Positions 1 through 7,476 of a stretch of 37,929 nt of DNA are shown piece after piece (the stretch's first letter is position 1; every line of letters begins with the position of its first letter). Below the pieces are notes generated by a model. That model was not told the origin of the DNA and ran no database searches. It was given only the letters and a program-made list of their open reading frames with translations. Location: NCBI RefSeq assembly GCF_030646925.1, contig NZ_JAUSKL010000032.1:1-37929 (forward strand), written 5' to 3'. Source of the DNA: Candidatus Binatus sp. GTDB lineage: Bacteria > Desulfobacterota > Binatia > Binatales > Binataceae. The position numbers and the translations under genes were made by a program.

Positions 1-2
1 AT

Positions 3-860
3 TTCATGAAGGGGCGCGACGCCGTCGGCAGCGGAACTCTTCAAGCGCGCATGATCTTCGATCTCGTCGCGCCGATGTTTCTCCTCGGGCTAATCATTAT
101 CGCTGCACGCCGCACGATCGGCCGCGGCACAGCTTTGATACTTGCGATAGTCGGCGCGGAGTTCCTCTTCTATGGCGTTCTGAGTCCGACGGCGTGGGGC
201 CACAATTTTCTCGAGATGATGCCGTTCGTCGCGATCGTCGCGGGCATCGGCGCGATGCGAATGATCGACGCGATTCGCCATCTGATCACTGCGGAGCAGC
301 ATCGGCGCTCAGATTGGATCGCGCTCGGCGGCGGCGCATCGTTGATAATCGTTTGCCTCGCGTGGGCGACGCCGCTGATCAATCAAAGCTGGCTGCATGG
401 CAGTGTGTACGGCTTTGGATTCATTCCAAAGGCAGAAATTTCCCAGCTCGCCGCCGCGATCAGGAAGTTCAGCGGCCCCGGCGACGACGTGATTGCGCCG
501 TCATTCCTTTGTTTCGAGGCCAATCGCCCCGAACTGATTCGTTTCCCGGAGACCTACGGCGTTTACCGCGAGGCTCGCGACGAATTCCATCGCGACGGAT
601 TCTTCGCCGCCCGCCGGCGACTCGGCAGCGCGAACTTCTTCTCGCTGATCGCCGACACTTCGCATTTCTGGAGCGATGAGATGCGCGTCGCGATCGTCGC
701 CGGCAAGGTGCCGGTTGTCATCAACGATTCGCCGATTCAGTTGCTGCCGCTGGTGTCGATCCCCGAGCAATTTCTCGCCGCCAACGGCTATCAAATGATG
801 CTGGTGACCGATCACTACCGCGTCTGGCGGCGCGCCACAGAGGCCTCGAATGCGAAGTGA
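3..860 (+). CDS. GT-C-like polytopic membrane protein, C-terminal part (cut by window edge)
   Basis: The reading frame is open to the left edge, so the true start may lie outside the window; an ATG at position 6 has no clear ribosome binding site. About 284 residues are visible. Counting from that ATG, four hydrophobic segments lie at roughly residues 17-35, 40-62, 68-88 and 104-124, followed by a soluble tail of about 150 residues. The short run WGHNFLEMMPF resembles the membrane-proximal region of GT-C (ArnT/PMT-like) glycosyltransferases, which use polyprenyl-phosphate sugars at the outer face of the inner membrane. The catalytic N-terminal part is not visible, so the family call is tentative. 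It converges with the NUDIX gene, leaving only 6 bp between stop codons. Confidence 0.6.
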   Translation, partial: FMKGRDAVGSGTLQARMIFDLVAPMFLLGLIIIAARRTIGRGTALILAIVGAEFLFYGVLSPTAWGHNFLEMMPFVAIVAGIGAMRMIDAIRHLITAEQHRRSDWIALGGGASLIIVCLAWATPLINQSWLHGSVYGFGFIPKAEISQLAAAIRKFSGPGDDVIAPSFLCFEANRPELIRFPETYGVYREARDEFHRDGFFAARRRLGSANFFSLIADTSHFWSDEMRVAIVAGKVPVVINDSPIQLLPLVSIPEQFLAANGYQMMLVTDHYRVWRRATEASNAK

Positions 861-866
861 CCGCGC

Positions 867-1433
867 TTACTTCAGCAGCAGACGGCGGGTCGAGAGCGGA
901 TTGTAAACGTGCAGGAATGAGAACGCCGCGATCGTCAGCGCGTGCATGATTCCCGCCGACGCGATCAGCCCCGGAATGTCGCTCATCGGAATCAGCGCGA
1001 CTTCCGTTTCCTCGGCCCCGAGCGATTCCGGCTGCCCGACGTTGCGTAAATCCTCGGCCAGGAACGAGTAGCACACGTTGCCCTGGATCGCTGGATTCGG
1101 GTGCACCTTGCCGAGCTCGATTATATTGTCGGCGTCGAAGCCGGTCTCTTCGATCATCTCGCGCCGCGCCGCGTGCATCGGCGTCAGGTCCTCGGGATCG
1201 ACCATCCCGCCCGGCACTTCGAGGGTGAACTCCGAGATACCGTGGCGCCACTGCCGGATCATCACGACTTCGCCCGCCGCCGTCATCGGAATGATATTCA
1301 CCCAGTTGGGCGCGTGGAGAATGAAGAAATCGCGCTCGCCGCGATGCGGATGCCCGGAGCGCCGGCGATGCAAATCGAACACCGGCGTCTTGTACACCGC
1401 ATCCGTACTAAGCGTTTTCCACTTGTGCGCCAA
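867..1433 (-). CDS. NUDIX hydrolase (ADP-ribose pyrophosphatase-like)
   Basis: The 188-residue protein carries a NUDIX box at residues 75-99: GG, then E81, then R91-E92, E95-E96, and G98 at the end. This is the Mg-binding loop that cleaves nucleoside diphosphates linked to another moiety. The gap between the first Glu and the REUXEE core is nine residues instead of the canonical seven, so a small insertion sits in the loop. The preceding beta-strand (VVMIRQWRHG) and the EVPGG entry resemble ADP-ribose/ADP-sugar pyrophosphatases. The start is a TTG with a weak GAGG about 14 nt upstream. It is the last gene of a minus-strand operon, 17 bp after the CoA-binding gene. The substrate cannot be read from the sequence. 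Confidence 0.85.
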   Translation of the reverse strand: MAHKWKTLSTDAVYKTPVFDLHRRRSGHPHRGERDFFILHAPNWVNIIPMTAAGEVVMIRQWRHGISEFTLEVPGGMVDPEDLTPMHAARREMIEETGFDADNIIELGKVHPNPAIQGNVCYSFLAEDLRNVGQPESLGAEETEVALIPMSDIPGLIASAGIMHALTIAAFSFLHVYNPLSTRRLLLK

Positions 1434-1450
1434 TGAACTTCAGTCGCGCC

Positions 1451-1879
1451 TCAGAACAGCCGCGCGTACTCGATGGCCGGGCATCGATCCATCACCACCG
1501 TGAGTCCTGCCTCCTGTGCGCGGCGCGCCGCCGCCGGATGAATCACGTCGAGCTGGCACCAGAGAATCTTTGCGCCCTTCGCGATCGCCTGCTCGGCGAC
1601 CTCCGGCACAAATTCCGATCGTCGAAACACATCGACCATCTGCACCGGCTCGGGTATCGACGCCAGATCGGGATAGCAGGTTTCCCCGAGTTCGCCTTTG
1701 AGCGCGTCGGCTCCGAGTTGCGGATTAACCGGTATCACCTTGAAGCCGCGGCGCTTCAGCAGCTTTGCGATGCGCAATGAATCGCGCGCCGGATTGTCGG
1801 AGCATCCTACCACCGCGACCGTGGCCGGATTTGCCAGGATGCTGCGGATTTCCGAATCGGGTGGATTGCTGAATTCCAT
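1451..1879 (-). CDS. CoA-binding domain protein (YccU-like)
   Basis: This is a small stand-alone Rossmann domain of 142 residues. VAVVGCSDNPARDS near residues 21-34 is the dinucleotide/CoA-binding loop, and KVIPVNP near residues 47-53 is the second conserved strand of the CoA_binding_2 family (PF13380). Family members resemble the CoA-binding domain of succinyl-CoA ligase alpha subunits but lack the ligase domain, and their cellular role is poorly known. It starts at an ATG 13 bp downstream of the phosphatase gene, in the same operon. No catalytic residues are evident, so it may bind CoA as a sensor or carrier. That role is inference. Confidence 0.85.
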   Translation of the reverse strand: MEFSNPPDSEIRSILANPATVAVVGCSDNPARDSLRIAKLLKRRGFKVIPVNPQLGADALKGELGETCYPDLASIPEPVQMVDVFRRSEFVPEVAEQAIAKGAKILWCQLDVIHPAAARRAQEAGLTVVMDRCPAIEYARLF

Positions 1880-1892
1880 GGCGCGGCTCGCG

Positions 1893-2414
1893 CTAATCCT
1901 CGAACAGGCGCTCGATGATGATGGGTATCAGCCGATGGATTTCCTCGCGGCATTCGGCGAACACCACGTCGCCCTTCTCATAGGGATCTTCGATGTCGCC
2001 GGCCTCCCGCGCAAACGAGCGCAGCGTAAATACGGGCCGCGCGTTCGCTGCCGGAAATCGCTCGACCAGCTCACGCGCCTGCTGCTCGGTCATCGCGATG
2101 ACTAAATCGCACTCCTCGAGCAACTCGGGATGCCGCTTCAAGTCGGTCGAGGTCGCCTCATCGCCGAGATCGATTCCGACGTCGCGCAGCGCCATCCGCG
2201 TATCGAGCGAGACCAGCGCGCCATCGCGCGCATACGGCGCGATTCCCGCCGATGTGATGCGCACGTGATGATCGACGCCGCGATTCGTAAGCTCGCGGCG
2301 CAGGATATGTTCCGCCATCACGCTGCGCGCCGTGTTGGCCGCGCAGATGAACAGCAGGGAACGAAAGCGCGGCCCATCGGGAGCCGCGCCATTCGATTTG
2401 TTCTCGTTCGCCAA
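1893..2414 (-). CDS. Low-molecular-weight protein tyrosine phosphatase family protein
   Basis: The 173-residue protein has the P-loop C-x5-R-S signature at residues 24-31 (C24, R30, S31), the phosphate-binding cysteine loop of LMW-PTPs and the related arsenate reductases. The general-acid Asp-Pro motif is D143-P144 in EDPY, at the expected C-terminal position. The first 15 residues are polar and look disordered. It is probably a cytoplasmic tyrosine phosphatase. An arsenate reductase role is less likely because no ars genes are nearby and the second-shell cysteines of ArsC are absent. The start is a TTG 4 bp after the SDR stop, which implies translational coupling in the operon. Confidence 0.83.
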   Translation of the reverse strand: MANENKSNGAAPDGPRFRSLLFICAANTARSVMAEHILRRELTNRGVDHHVRITSAGIAPYARDGALVSLDTRMALRDVGIDLGDEATSTDLKRHPELLEECDLVIAMTEQQARELVERFPAANARPVFTLRSFAREAGDIEDPYEKGDVVFAECREEIHRLIPIIIERLFED

Positions 2415-2418
2415 GGTC

Positions 2419-3354
2419 TTAGACGTTCCCGCCCATCACCTCGCCCATGCTCTCTTTCTTGGTGACGCCCTTGGCGAGTTCTTCCTTCAGCTTCGCGCCG
2501 AGTTCCGCCGGCTCCCACATCGAGCCCTTCTTCGAAATCTTGCCGCCGGTATGCCATCCCTTCATCAGCCACACGTTGCCCATCCCGACGCGGAACACCT
2601 CGCCGTGGACGTCCTTCGCATCGTCGCTCGAGAGCCACGCCACCAGCGGCGCGACGTGAGCGGGCGTGAACGGATCCCATTCGCCCTGCTTCACCTGGCC
2701 CATCCCAGCCGCGGTTTGCGGGGTCGCATCGACGGTGAGCCGCGTGCGCGCGACCGGCGCGATCGCGTTGGCCGTCACGCCATAACGGCTCATCTCGCGA
2801 TCGACGATAATCGCCATCGACGCCACCGCCGCCTTCGCCGACCCGTAATTGCTCTGGCCCGCGTTGCCGAGGAGGCCCGAGTCGGAGCTGGTGTTAATCA
2901 GCCGGCCGTTCAGGACGTTGCCGGCTTTGTGCTGTTCGCGCCAGTAGGAGCACGCGTGGCGCGCGACGTTGAAGCTGCCCCTCAGATGGACCCCGACCAC
3001 CGCGTCCCAATCTTCTTCGCTCATGTTGAAGATCATGCGGTCGCGCAGGATGCCCGCGTTGTTCACCACGATATTCAGCTTGCCGAAGTTGTCGATCGCG
3101 CAATCGATGATGCGCTTGGCGGACTTGAAATCCGTCACGCTCTCGAAATTCGCGACCGCCTCGCCGCCGGCCGAACGAATCTCCTTGACCACGTCTTCCG
3201 CCGGCGAGCGCGATTGTCCGGTACCGTCGAAATGCCCGCCGAGATCGTTGATCACGACCTTGGCGCCGTGCTTCGCGAGCAGCAGCGCCTCTTCTCGTCC
3301 GATACCCCGGCCGGCGCCGGTGATTGCCGCAACCTTTCCCTCAAGTAGTGCCAT
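2419..3354 (-). CDS. SDR-family dehydrogenase (17-beta-HSD4 / multifunctional enzyme-like)
   Basis: This is a 311-residue classical short-chain dehydrogenase. The cofactor loop TGAGRGIG is at residues 12-19, NNAG at 98-101, the catalytic serine in the INTSSDSG segment near 156, and the Y170-x3-K174 pair completes the active site. The segment NDLGGHFDGTG after beta-2 is typical of the SDR domain of peroxisomal multifunctional enzyme type 2 and hydroxysteroid dehydrogenase-like proteins, which oxidise 3-hydroxyacyl-CoA or steroid substrates with NAD. A C-terminal extension of about 70 residues follows the core fold. The start ATG is preceded by AAGAGG, which overlaps the end of the upstream gene (4 bp gap). 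A role in acyl-CoA metabolism fits the downstream CoA-binding protein but is unproven. Confidence 0.87.
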   Translation of the reverse strand: MALLEGKVAAITGAGRGIGREEALLLAKHGAKVVINDLGGHFDGTGQSRSPAEDVVKEIRSAGGEAVANFESVTDFKSAKRIIDCAIDNFGKLNIVVNNAGILRDRMIFNMSEEDWDAVVGVHLRGSFNVARHACSYWREQHKAGNVLNGRLINTSSDSGLLGNAGQSNYGSAKAAVASMAIIVDREMSRYGVTANAIAPVARTRLTVDATPQTAAGMGQVKQGEWDPFTPAHVAPLVAWLSSDDAKDVHGEVFRVGMGNVWLMKGWHTGGKISKKGSMWEPAELGAKLKEELAKGVTKKESMGEVMGGNV

Positions 3355-3358
3355 CTGG

Positions 3359-3991
3359 TTAGTTCCTCTTTGCTTTTTTGCTGGGATTTGGATTCTCTGC
3401 TTGCTGTGCGATTTCGCCCGGTCCTACCACGTCGAAATCTTCCTTGGGTTCGAGCAGCGACGTGTCAATGTGGGCCGGAAGTTCATAGATCAGGTCGATA
3501 GTCATGCGCGACTTGTCGTCGTCGCTGGGGAACATCGTGATACTGCCGGGACGGCCTTCGATATGAAAATCGCACGACCAGGTTTTGCGCGCCGGCATGA
3601 TGAGCGTCGAGGTGATGTGAAAATTGGCCTTCTTCAACTCTTCCTTGTAAAATGCGACCAGCGGGTTCAACTGCGCATCGGTGCTGAACACGATTTCGCG
3701 CATCGCCCCCTTCGGCTTGCGCACATGCTCGACCTTTGCGCCGGGATAGATCGGCATCGTCTTGTACAGATCTGGCGGCAGCTCCTTGCTCGCTTCGTCG
3801 GTCGCGCGATGCGGTATCGGCTCGGGCGGCGCGACCGGCGCTGAAGTCGGCGCGGCCTTGCAAGCAAAAATCGCGAGCAGGCAAAGGGCCAGGGCGCAGC
3901 GCCAGCTTCGGCGCCTGGAAATGACGGGAGCCTGCTCCGCCTCGACGAATTGCTTCACGCTGGATTGAACCGGACCTGCTGCGTAGTTCAA
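3359..3991 (-). CDS. Exported or membrane-anchored hypothetical protein
   Basis: No family is recognised. A basic stretch (RRRSWR) is followed by a short hydrophobic segment (ALALCLLAIFAC), then a Pro/Ala-rich linker and a folded region of about 130 residues. The sequence IFAC could be a lipobox, but Phe at -2 is atypical, so a lipoprotein is only possible. The visible TTG start has no good ribosome binding site; a GTG at 3958 is an alternative that shortens the tail before the hydrophobic segment. The C-terminus is lysine-rich. It is the first gene of the five-gene minus-strand operon and ends 4 bp before the SDR start. A cell-envelope location is inferred from the N-terminus only. Confidence 0.6.
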   Translation of the reverse strand: MNYAAGPVQSSVKQFVEAEQAPVISRRRSWRCALALCLLAIFACKAAPTSAPVAPPEPIPHRATDEASKELPPDLYKTMPIYPGAKVEHVRKPKGAMREIVFSTDAQLNPLVAFYKEELKKANFHITSTLIMPARKTWSCDFHIEGRPGSITMFPSDDDKSRMTIDLIYELPAHIDTSLLEPKEDFDVVGPGEIAQQAENPNPSKKAKRN

Positions 3992-4508
3992 AGAATTGAT
4001 TTACCCGAAATGTTTTGACCGAACGGCGGCAACTTCCGGCAAGTTCTGGATAGACTTGGACGGCAGAGAAGTCAAGGCGGTGCCGCATACACCGAGGTGA
4101 GAGACTGACTTGAAGTATTGGCGAAATTGGATGACGCTAGAGATCAGCAGAGGGACGCAGCACCACGTTCGAGATAGCGACAAATATTTTTCTCGCATCT
4201 TCATCTCGTGTCATACGGCTGCTAATCTGTGATCGGGTGGTCGAGGTTTGCGCTCCAGCGGTTCGTCTTCGCCACCGAATTTCACCGACTCTTGACAAAT
4301 ACTTCTCATTGTTGCATTCAGACTTTCCGCGCCATCTAGACGCCCTTGGTCTATTTCCGGCTGGTGGGATGTTGGAAAAATGGTGCTTTACGAGCGCGGC
4401 CGGTGCAAGGGAGAGTTCAAAAAAGGATTGCTTGGGGCAGTAGGTAAAAGGTTCGAGCGGGACCTTGGTTTCTCCGCTCACTCAATTTCAAAACCGAGAG
4501 GATAAGAG
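3992..4508. other. Divergent intergenic region (517 bp)
   Basis: This non-coding gap separates the minus-strand SDR/NUDIX operon from the plus-strand exbB operon and should hold the promoters of both. Its base composition is visibly more AT-rich than the flanking genes. Short open frames on both strands lack recognisable domains, good ribosome binding sites and the codon use of the neighbours. The one strong core-promoter element I see is a perfect TTGACA at 4292-4297 on the plus strand. No tRNA, CRISPR repeats or clear terminator is visible. Confidence 0.6.
4292..4320 (+). promoter_or_regulatory. Candidate promoter for the exbB operon (-35 only convincing)
   Basis: A perfect TTGACA at 4292-4297 lies in the AT-rich stretch upstream of exbB. 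With a 17-nt spacer the -10 would be CATTCA, which matches the TATAAT consensus poorly. The call rests on the -35 and the position. The implied leader is about 180 nt. Confidence 0.25.
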
Positions 4509-5150
4509 ATGCAAAGCAATTTTGGTGTTCTGGGCATGATTCAGCAGGGCTATTACGCAACCTATCCCTTGCTGTTCATTTCGGTCGTGTGCCTCGCGAT
4601 CATTTTCGAGCGTATCTGGGCGCTGTGGGGCGTCGGACCCAAGACTGCGAAACTCGCCGACGCGCTCATTCCGCAACTCCGCCAGGGCAAGTTCAACGAG
4701 GCGCTGCAGGCCACCCAGGCTCGCGGCACCGCCGCCGAGCGGATCTTTCACACCCTGATCTCAGGCGCGCAGACGATGGACCGCGATCATCTGCTCGAGC
4801 TCGATGACGAACGCCGCTATCAGGAAGGCCTCGAGTTCAAGCGCTACATCTGGGTGCTTGCGACCGCGGGCGCATCGGCCCCGTTCATCGGACTGTTCGG
4901 CACGGTCGTCGGTATTCTTGTGGCGTTCCAGTCGATGGCGATCATGGGCACCGGTGGTTTCTCGGTCGTCGCCGCCGGTATCTCGGAAGCATTGATCGCG
5001 ACGGCGCTCGGCCTCGCGGTCGCGATCGTCGCGGTTATTTTCTACAACTACTTTTCAGTCAAAGTCGAAAACATCAGCGCCGTCCAGCACATCAATGACG
5101 ACCGGCTGATCGACGCGGCGCTCCAGGGGAGACAGACTCGTGGCAATTAG
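4509..5150 (+). CDS. exbB: ExbB/TolQ-type proton channel subunit
   Basis: This 213-residue inner-membrane protein has the MotA/TolQ/ExbB architecture: TM1 near residues 17-37, a cytoplasmic loop, TM2 near 113-142 and TM3 near 150-182. The TM2 motif GLFGTVVGI (T132) and the TM3 motif GISEALIATALGLA (E160, T165) hold the polar residues that correspond to the proton-path residues of E. coli ExbB. With ExbD it forms a proton-motive-force-driven motor. GAGAGG lies 7 nt before the ATG. It overlaps the next gene by 11 bp, so the motor subunits are translationally coupled. No TonB-dependent receptor is nearby; the only candidate client is the vWA protein two genes downstream. Confidence 0.92.
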   Translation: MQSNFGVLGMIQQGYYATYPLLFISVVCLAIIFERIWALWGVGPKTAKLADALIPQLRQGKFNEALQATQARGTAAERIFHTLISGAQTMDRDHLLELDDERRYQEGLEFKRYIWVLATAGASAPFIGLFGTVVGILVAFQSMAIMGTGGFSVVAAGISEALIATALGLAVAIVAVIFYNYFSVKVENISAVQHINDDRLIDAALQGRQTRGN

Positions 5151-5589
5151 CGGACCGCATCAGGGCGGTGGTGGTGGCGTTTTCGCCGACATCAATATCA
5201 CGCCGCTGACGGATATCTTCCTCGTCTTGCTGATCATCTTCATGGTGACCACATCGGTCACTATCGAGTCGGCGGCACACGTCGATTTGCCGAACGCGAC
5301 CAACACCAATCCCGAGAACAAGGGCGTGATCATCACTTACAGCGCGCAGCATGAGCTGTTCGTGAACTCGAAGGACGTTCCCGAGCGCGAACTGTTGCCG
5401 ACCTTGCGGGACGCGCTGGGCCAGGGGGACGCGAAAGTCGTGGTGTTCCAGGGCGATCGCAAGGTGCTGCTGGGCGACATGGTGCGCATCCTGAACATCT
5501 CCAAGGCCGCCGGCGCCACCCAGATCGCGATCGCCGCCAAACGGGCCACTGGCGCTCAAATGGCCAACCAGGCCTCGAGTGGATCGTGA
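5140..5589 (+). CDS. exbD: ExbD/TolR-type motor subunit 1
   Basis: The 149-residue protein has one N-terminal transmembrane helix and a periplasmic domain. The helix begins INITPLTDIFLVLLIIF, with Asp25 in the position of the essential proton-carrying Asp25 of E. coli ExbD. The periplasmic region contains the VVFQGDRKVLLGDMVRIL segment conserved in ExbD folds. The start is a GTG overlapping the end of exbB by 11 bp; GGGGAGA lies about 7 nt upstream and supports it. The following gene encodes a close paralogue. Their helix and following region are nearly identical, but the C-termini differ (this one ends in a Ser/Gly tail). Confidence 0.9.
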   Translation: MAISGPHQGGGGGVFADINITPLTDIFLVLLIIFMVTTSVTIESAAHVDLPNATNTNPENKGVIITYSAQHELFVNSKDVPERELLPTLRDALGQGDAKVVVFQGDRKVLLGDMVRILNISKAAGATQIAIAAKRATGAQMANQASSGS

Positions 5590-5644
5590 TTAGATTGAAT
5601 TTAAGAGCTGAGCCTGAGACTGCAGCGCCCAGAGGTATTTGCCG

Positions 5645-6097
5645 ATGGCAATGATGAAAAAGGCGAAGGGTGGCGGAGCGGTGTTCGCCGATATCAATAT
5701 CACCCCTCTGACCGACATTTTCCTCGTGCTGTTGATCATCTTCATGGTGACCACGGCCGTCACGATCGAATCCGCCGCCCACGTCGATCTGCCCAAGGCC
5801 GAAGCGCCGACCACCGACATCAAGCCCAAAGGCATCGTCGTCACCTACACCTCGGACCACACGATCATGGTGAACGACAAGGGCGTCACGGAAGCGGAAT
5901 TGGTTCCAACGCTGCACACCGCACTGCAGAACTCGACCGATAAAATAGTAGTGTTCCAGGGCGACCCAAAGGTTATACTGGGAGACATGGTGCGGATTCT
6001 CGATCTCGCCAAATCGGCGGGCGCCGAGGCGATCGCAATCGCGGTGTCTCAGTTGCCTCCCGGTGGCGGCGGCGGAGCCCCCAGTGGCGGAGCGTGA
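5645..6097 (+). CDS. ExbD/TolR-type motor subunit 2 (paralogue)
   Basis: This is a tandem copy of the preceding exbD. The region from VFADINITPLTD through the membrane helix to AAHVDLP is almost identical between the two, and Asp24 is the conserved membrane Asp. The proteins diverge in the middle of the periplasmic domain and at the end, which here is a Gly-rich tail (PPGGGGGAPSGGA). I chose the ATG at 5645, 9 nt after AGAGG, over a TTG at 5639 that lies only 3 nt from it. Two ExbD copies with one ExbB suggest a hetero-dimeric ExbD in the ExbB pentamer, as proposed for some Ton and gliding motors. That is inference. Confidence 0.88.
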   Translation: MAMMKKAKGGGAVFADINITPLTDIFLVLLIIFMVTTAVTIESAAHVDLPKAEAPTTDIKPKGIVVTYTSDHTIMVNDKGVTEAELVPTLHTALQNSTDKIVVFQGDPKVILGDMVRILDLAKSAGAEAIAIAVSQLPPGGGGGAPSGGA

Positions 6098-6209
6098 GAG
6101 ATTTGTTTTTAGGCGGCGCTTGCATGGGAGCGCGATTTTTGGGGTTTGCTAAAGGGATCTCGGCCTCGGCCGGCTTACACGCGGCCTGCGCGGGGAGAAC
6201 ACTTAAAAT

Positions 6210-7427
6210 ATGATCGCAGCAATTGTAATTCTGCTTGTCCTCTCGACTTTCGTCGTCGCCTTCATCTTCTACCGGATCCTCGCGAAGAGGGAACGCGAAG
6301 CTGAAGTTCATCGCGAAGAGGACGAGGCCGATGCGACTCGGCTTCAATCGCTCAAGGATGCGCTCGGGCTGCTGATCGGGCCGTTCCCGCTATCCGTCGC
6401 ACTGCACGTAATCGCGCTGTTGTTCCTGATCATCACGGTGCACGAACAGCGCGGGCGTGAACTGATCATGGTCAACCTCGAAGCCGGCGGTGGCGGCGGC
6501 GGCGGCAACGAGATGCAGGATCTCGACATGCCGGAAGTGCCGATGCCCGACACGCAGCAACAAATGGAGGCGCCGACCGCGGTCGATACTTCGCAAGCGG
6601 TCGGCCTGGCTAACGACTATGTCCGCGCGGCCGGCGGCGGCGGTATCGGAATCGGCCGTGGCGGCGGTATGGGCTCTGGCTACGGCCACGGGGTGGGCAG
6701 CGGCTTCGGCGGGTTCATCGGCGAGTTGCGCCGCAAAGGACTTGACGTGGTGCTGGTGATCGACGGCACCGGCTCGATGAAACTGATCATCGACGACGTC
6801 AAAGCCAAGATGGGCCAGCTAGTTCAGGCGATCCATCGGCTGGTTCCGATCGCGCGCGTCGGTATCGTCGTGTTCGGCGGCAAGGGCGAGAAGATGAGCA
6901 TCCAGCCGCTCACGCTGTCGCCACAGAAGATGACCGACTTCCTGAGCAGCATCCAGGCGCTCGGCGGCGGTGAATGGGAAGAGGACACTTTCGGCGCGGT
7001 CGAGACCGCGATCGACAAGATGGACTGGAAGCCGTACGCGAAAAAGGTGGTTGTGCTGGTCGGCGATTCGCCGCCTAAAAAGGACGACTTCGGACCGCTG
7101 CTCGCAATGATTCGCAAGTTCAAGGGCGAGAACGGCACCTTCAACACGGTCGATGTCGCAGCCGAAGAGCATGAGCGCTTCGAGCGCGAGTTCTGGCTGA
7201 AGGTTCATCGCGAAGAACCGCCCAAGATTTCACCGTTGCCCGAGTTCTATCGGCAAACGCAAGCCGCCTACAAAGTTCTGGCGGTGGCCGGTGGCGGCTC
7301 GATGAAATCGCTGACGAAGGACTCGCACATCAACCAGCAGGTGCTGATCCTCGCGTTTGGCGAGCAGTGGCAGTCGCAGGTTGCGGCCTTTGGTCGCGGA
7401 CTCGCGGGTGGCAGCGGCAGCCAATAG
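6210..7427 (+). CDS. Membrane-anchored vWA-domain protein with a TonB-like signal anchor
   Basis: The 405-residue protein has TM1 at residues 2-21, a charged cytoplasmic loop (22-56), TM2 at about 59-78, a periplasmic linker with runs of glycine (93-99 and 142-168), and a von Willebrand A domain from about residue 177. The MIDAS metal site reads D185-G-T187-G-S189, a DxTxS variant of DxSxS, and a later GDSPP probably supplies the distal Asp. TM2 carries S62-x3-H66 and ends TVHEQ, matching the S16/H20 layout of the TonB anchor that contacts ExbB/ExbD. It is followed by a short IMVNLE strand like the post-membrane segment of many TonB proteins. Positive-inside residues after TM1 put TM2 in the TonB orientation. 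The gene directly follows exbB-exbD-exbD. I infer that it is the energised client of this motor. GGGGAG lies 12 nt upstream of the ATG. Confidence 0.85.
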   Translation: MIAAIVILLVLSTFVVAFIFYRILAKREREAEVHREEDEADATRLQSLKDALGLLIGPFPLSVALHVIALLFLIITVHEQRGRELIMVNLEAGGGGGGGNEMQDLDMPEVPMPDTQQQMEAPTAVDTSQAVGLANDYVRAAGGGGIGIGRGGGMGSGYGHGVGSGFGGFIGELRRKGLDVVLVIDGTGSMKLIIDDVKAKMGQLVQAIHRLVPIARVGIVVFGGKGEKMSIQPLTLSPQKMTDFLSSIQALGGGEWEEDTFGAVETAIDKMDWKPYAKKVVVLVGDSPPKKDDFGPLLAMIRKFKGENGTFNTVDVAAEEHERFEREFWLKVHREEPPKISPLPEFYRQTQAAYKVLAVAGGGSMKSLTKDSHINQQVLILAFGEQWQSQVAAFGRGLAGGSGSQ

Positions 7428-7476
7428 GCCGATAAATATTTCTATCGCGTCCGTCGTCTAGTATGATGAGGACGTG

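Noticed and set aside
2332-3348. Long plus-strand frame opposite the SDR gene (338 codons)
   Set aside because: The opposite strand encodes a complete SDR with all motifs. The plus frame is rich in Arg, Ala and His, as expected for antisense reading of GC-rich DNA.
4373-4393. Sigma-54-like sequence (TTGGAAAAATGGTGCTT) upstream of exbB
   Set aside because: The GG-to-GC spacing is one base short and the -24 element lacks CAC.
4445-4465. GGTTCGA reminiscent of a tRNA T-arm
   Set aside because: No matching stem, anticodon arm or acceptor partner nearby. Similar GGTTCGA hits at 18366 and 26793 also fail.
4137-4481. Possible small gene on the minus strand in the 517-bp gap
   Set aside because: No recognised domain, no good ribosome binding site, and composition unlike neighbours.
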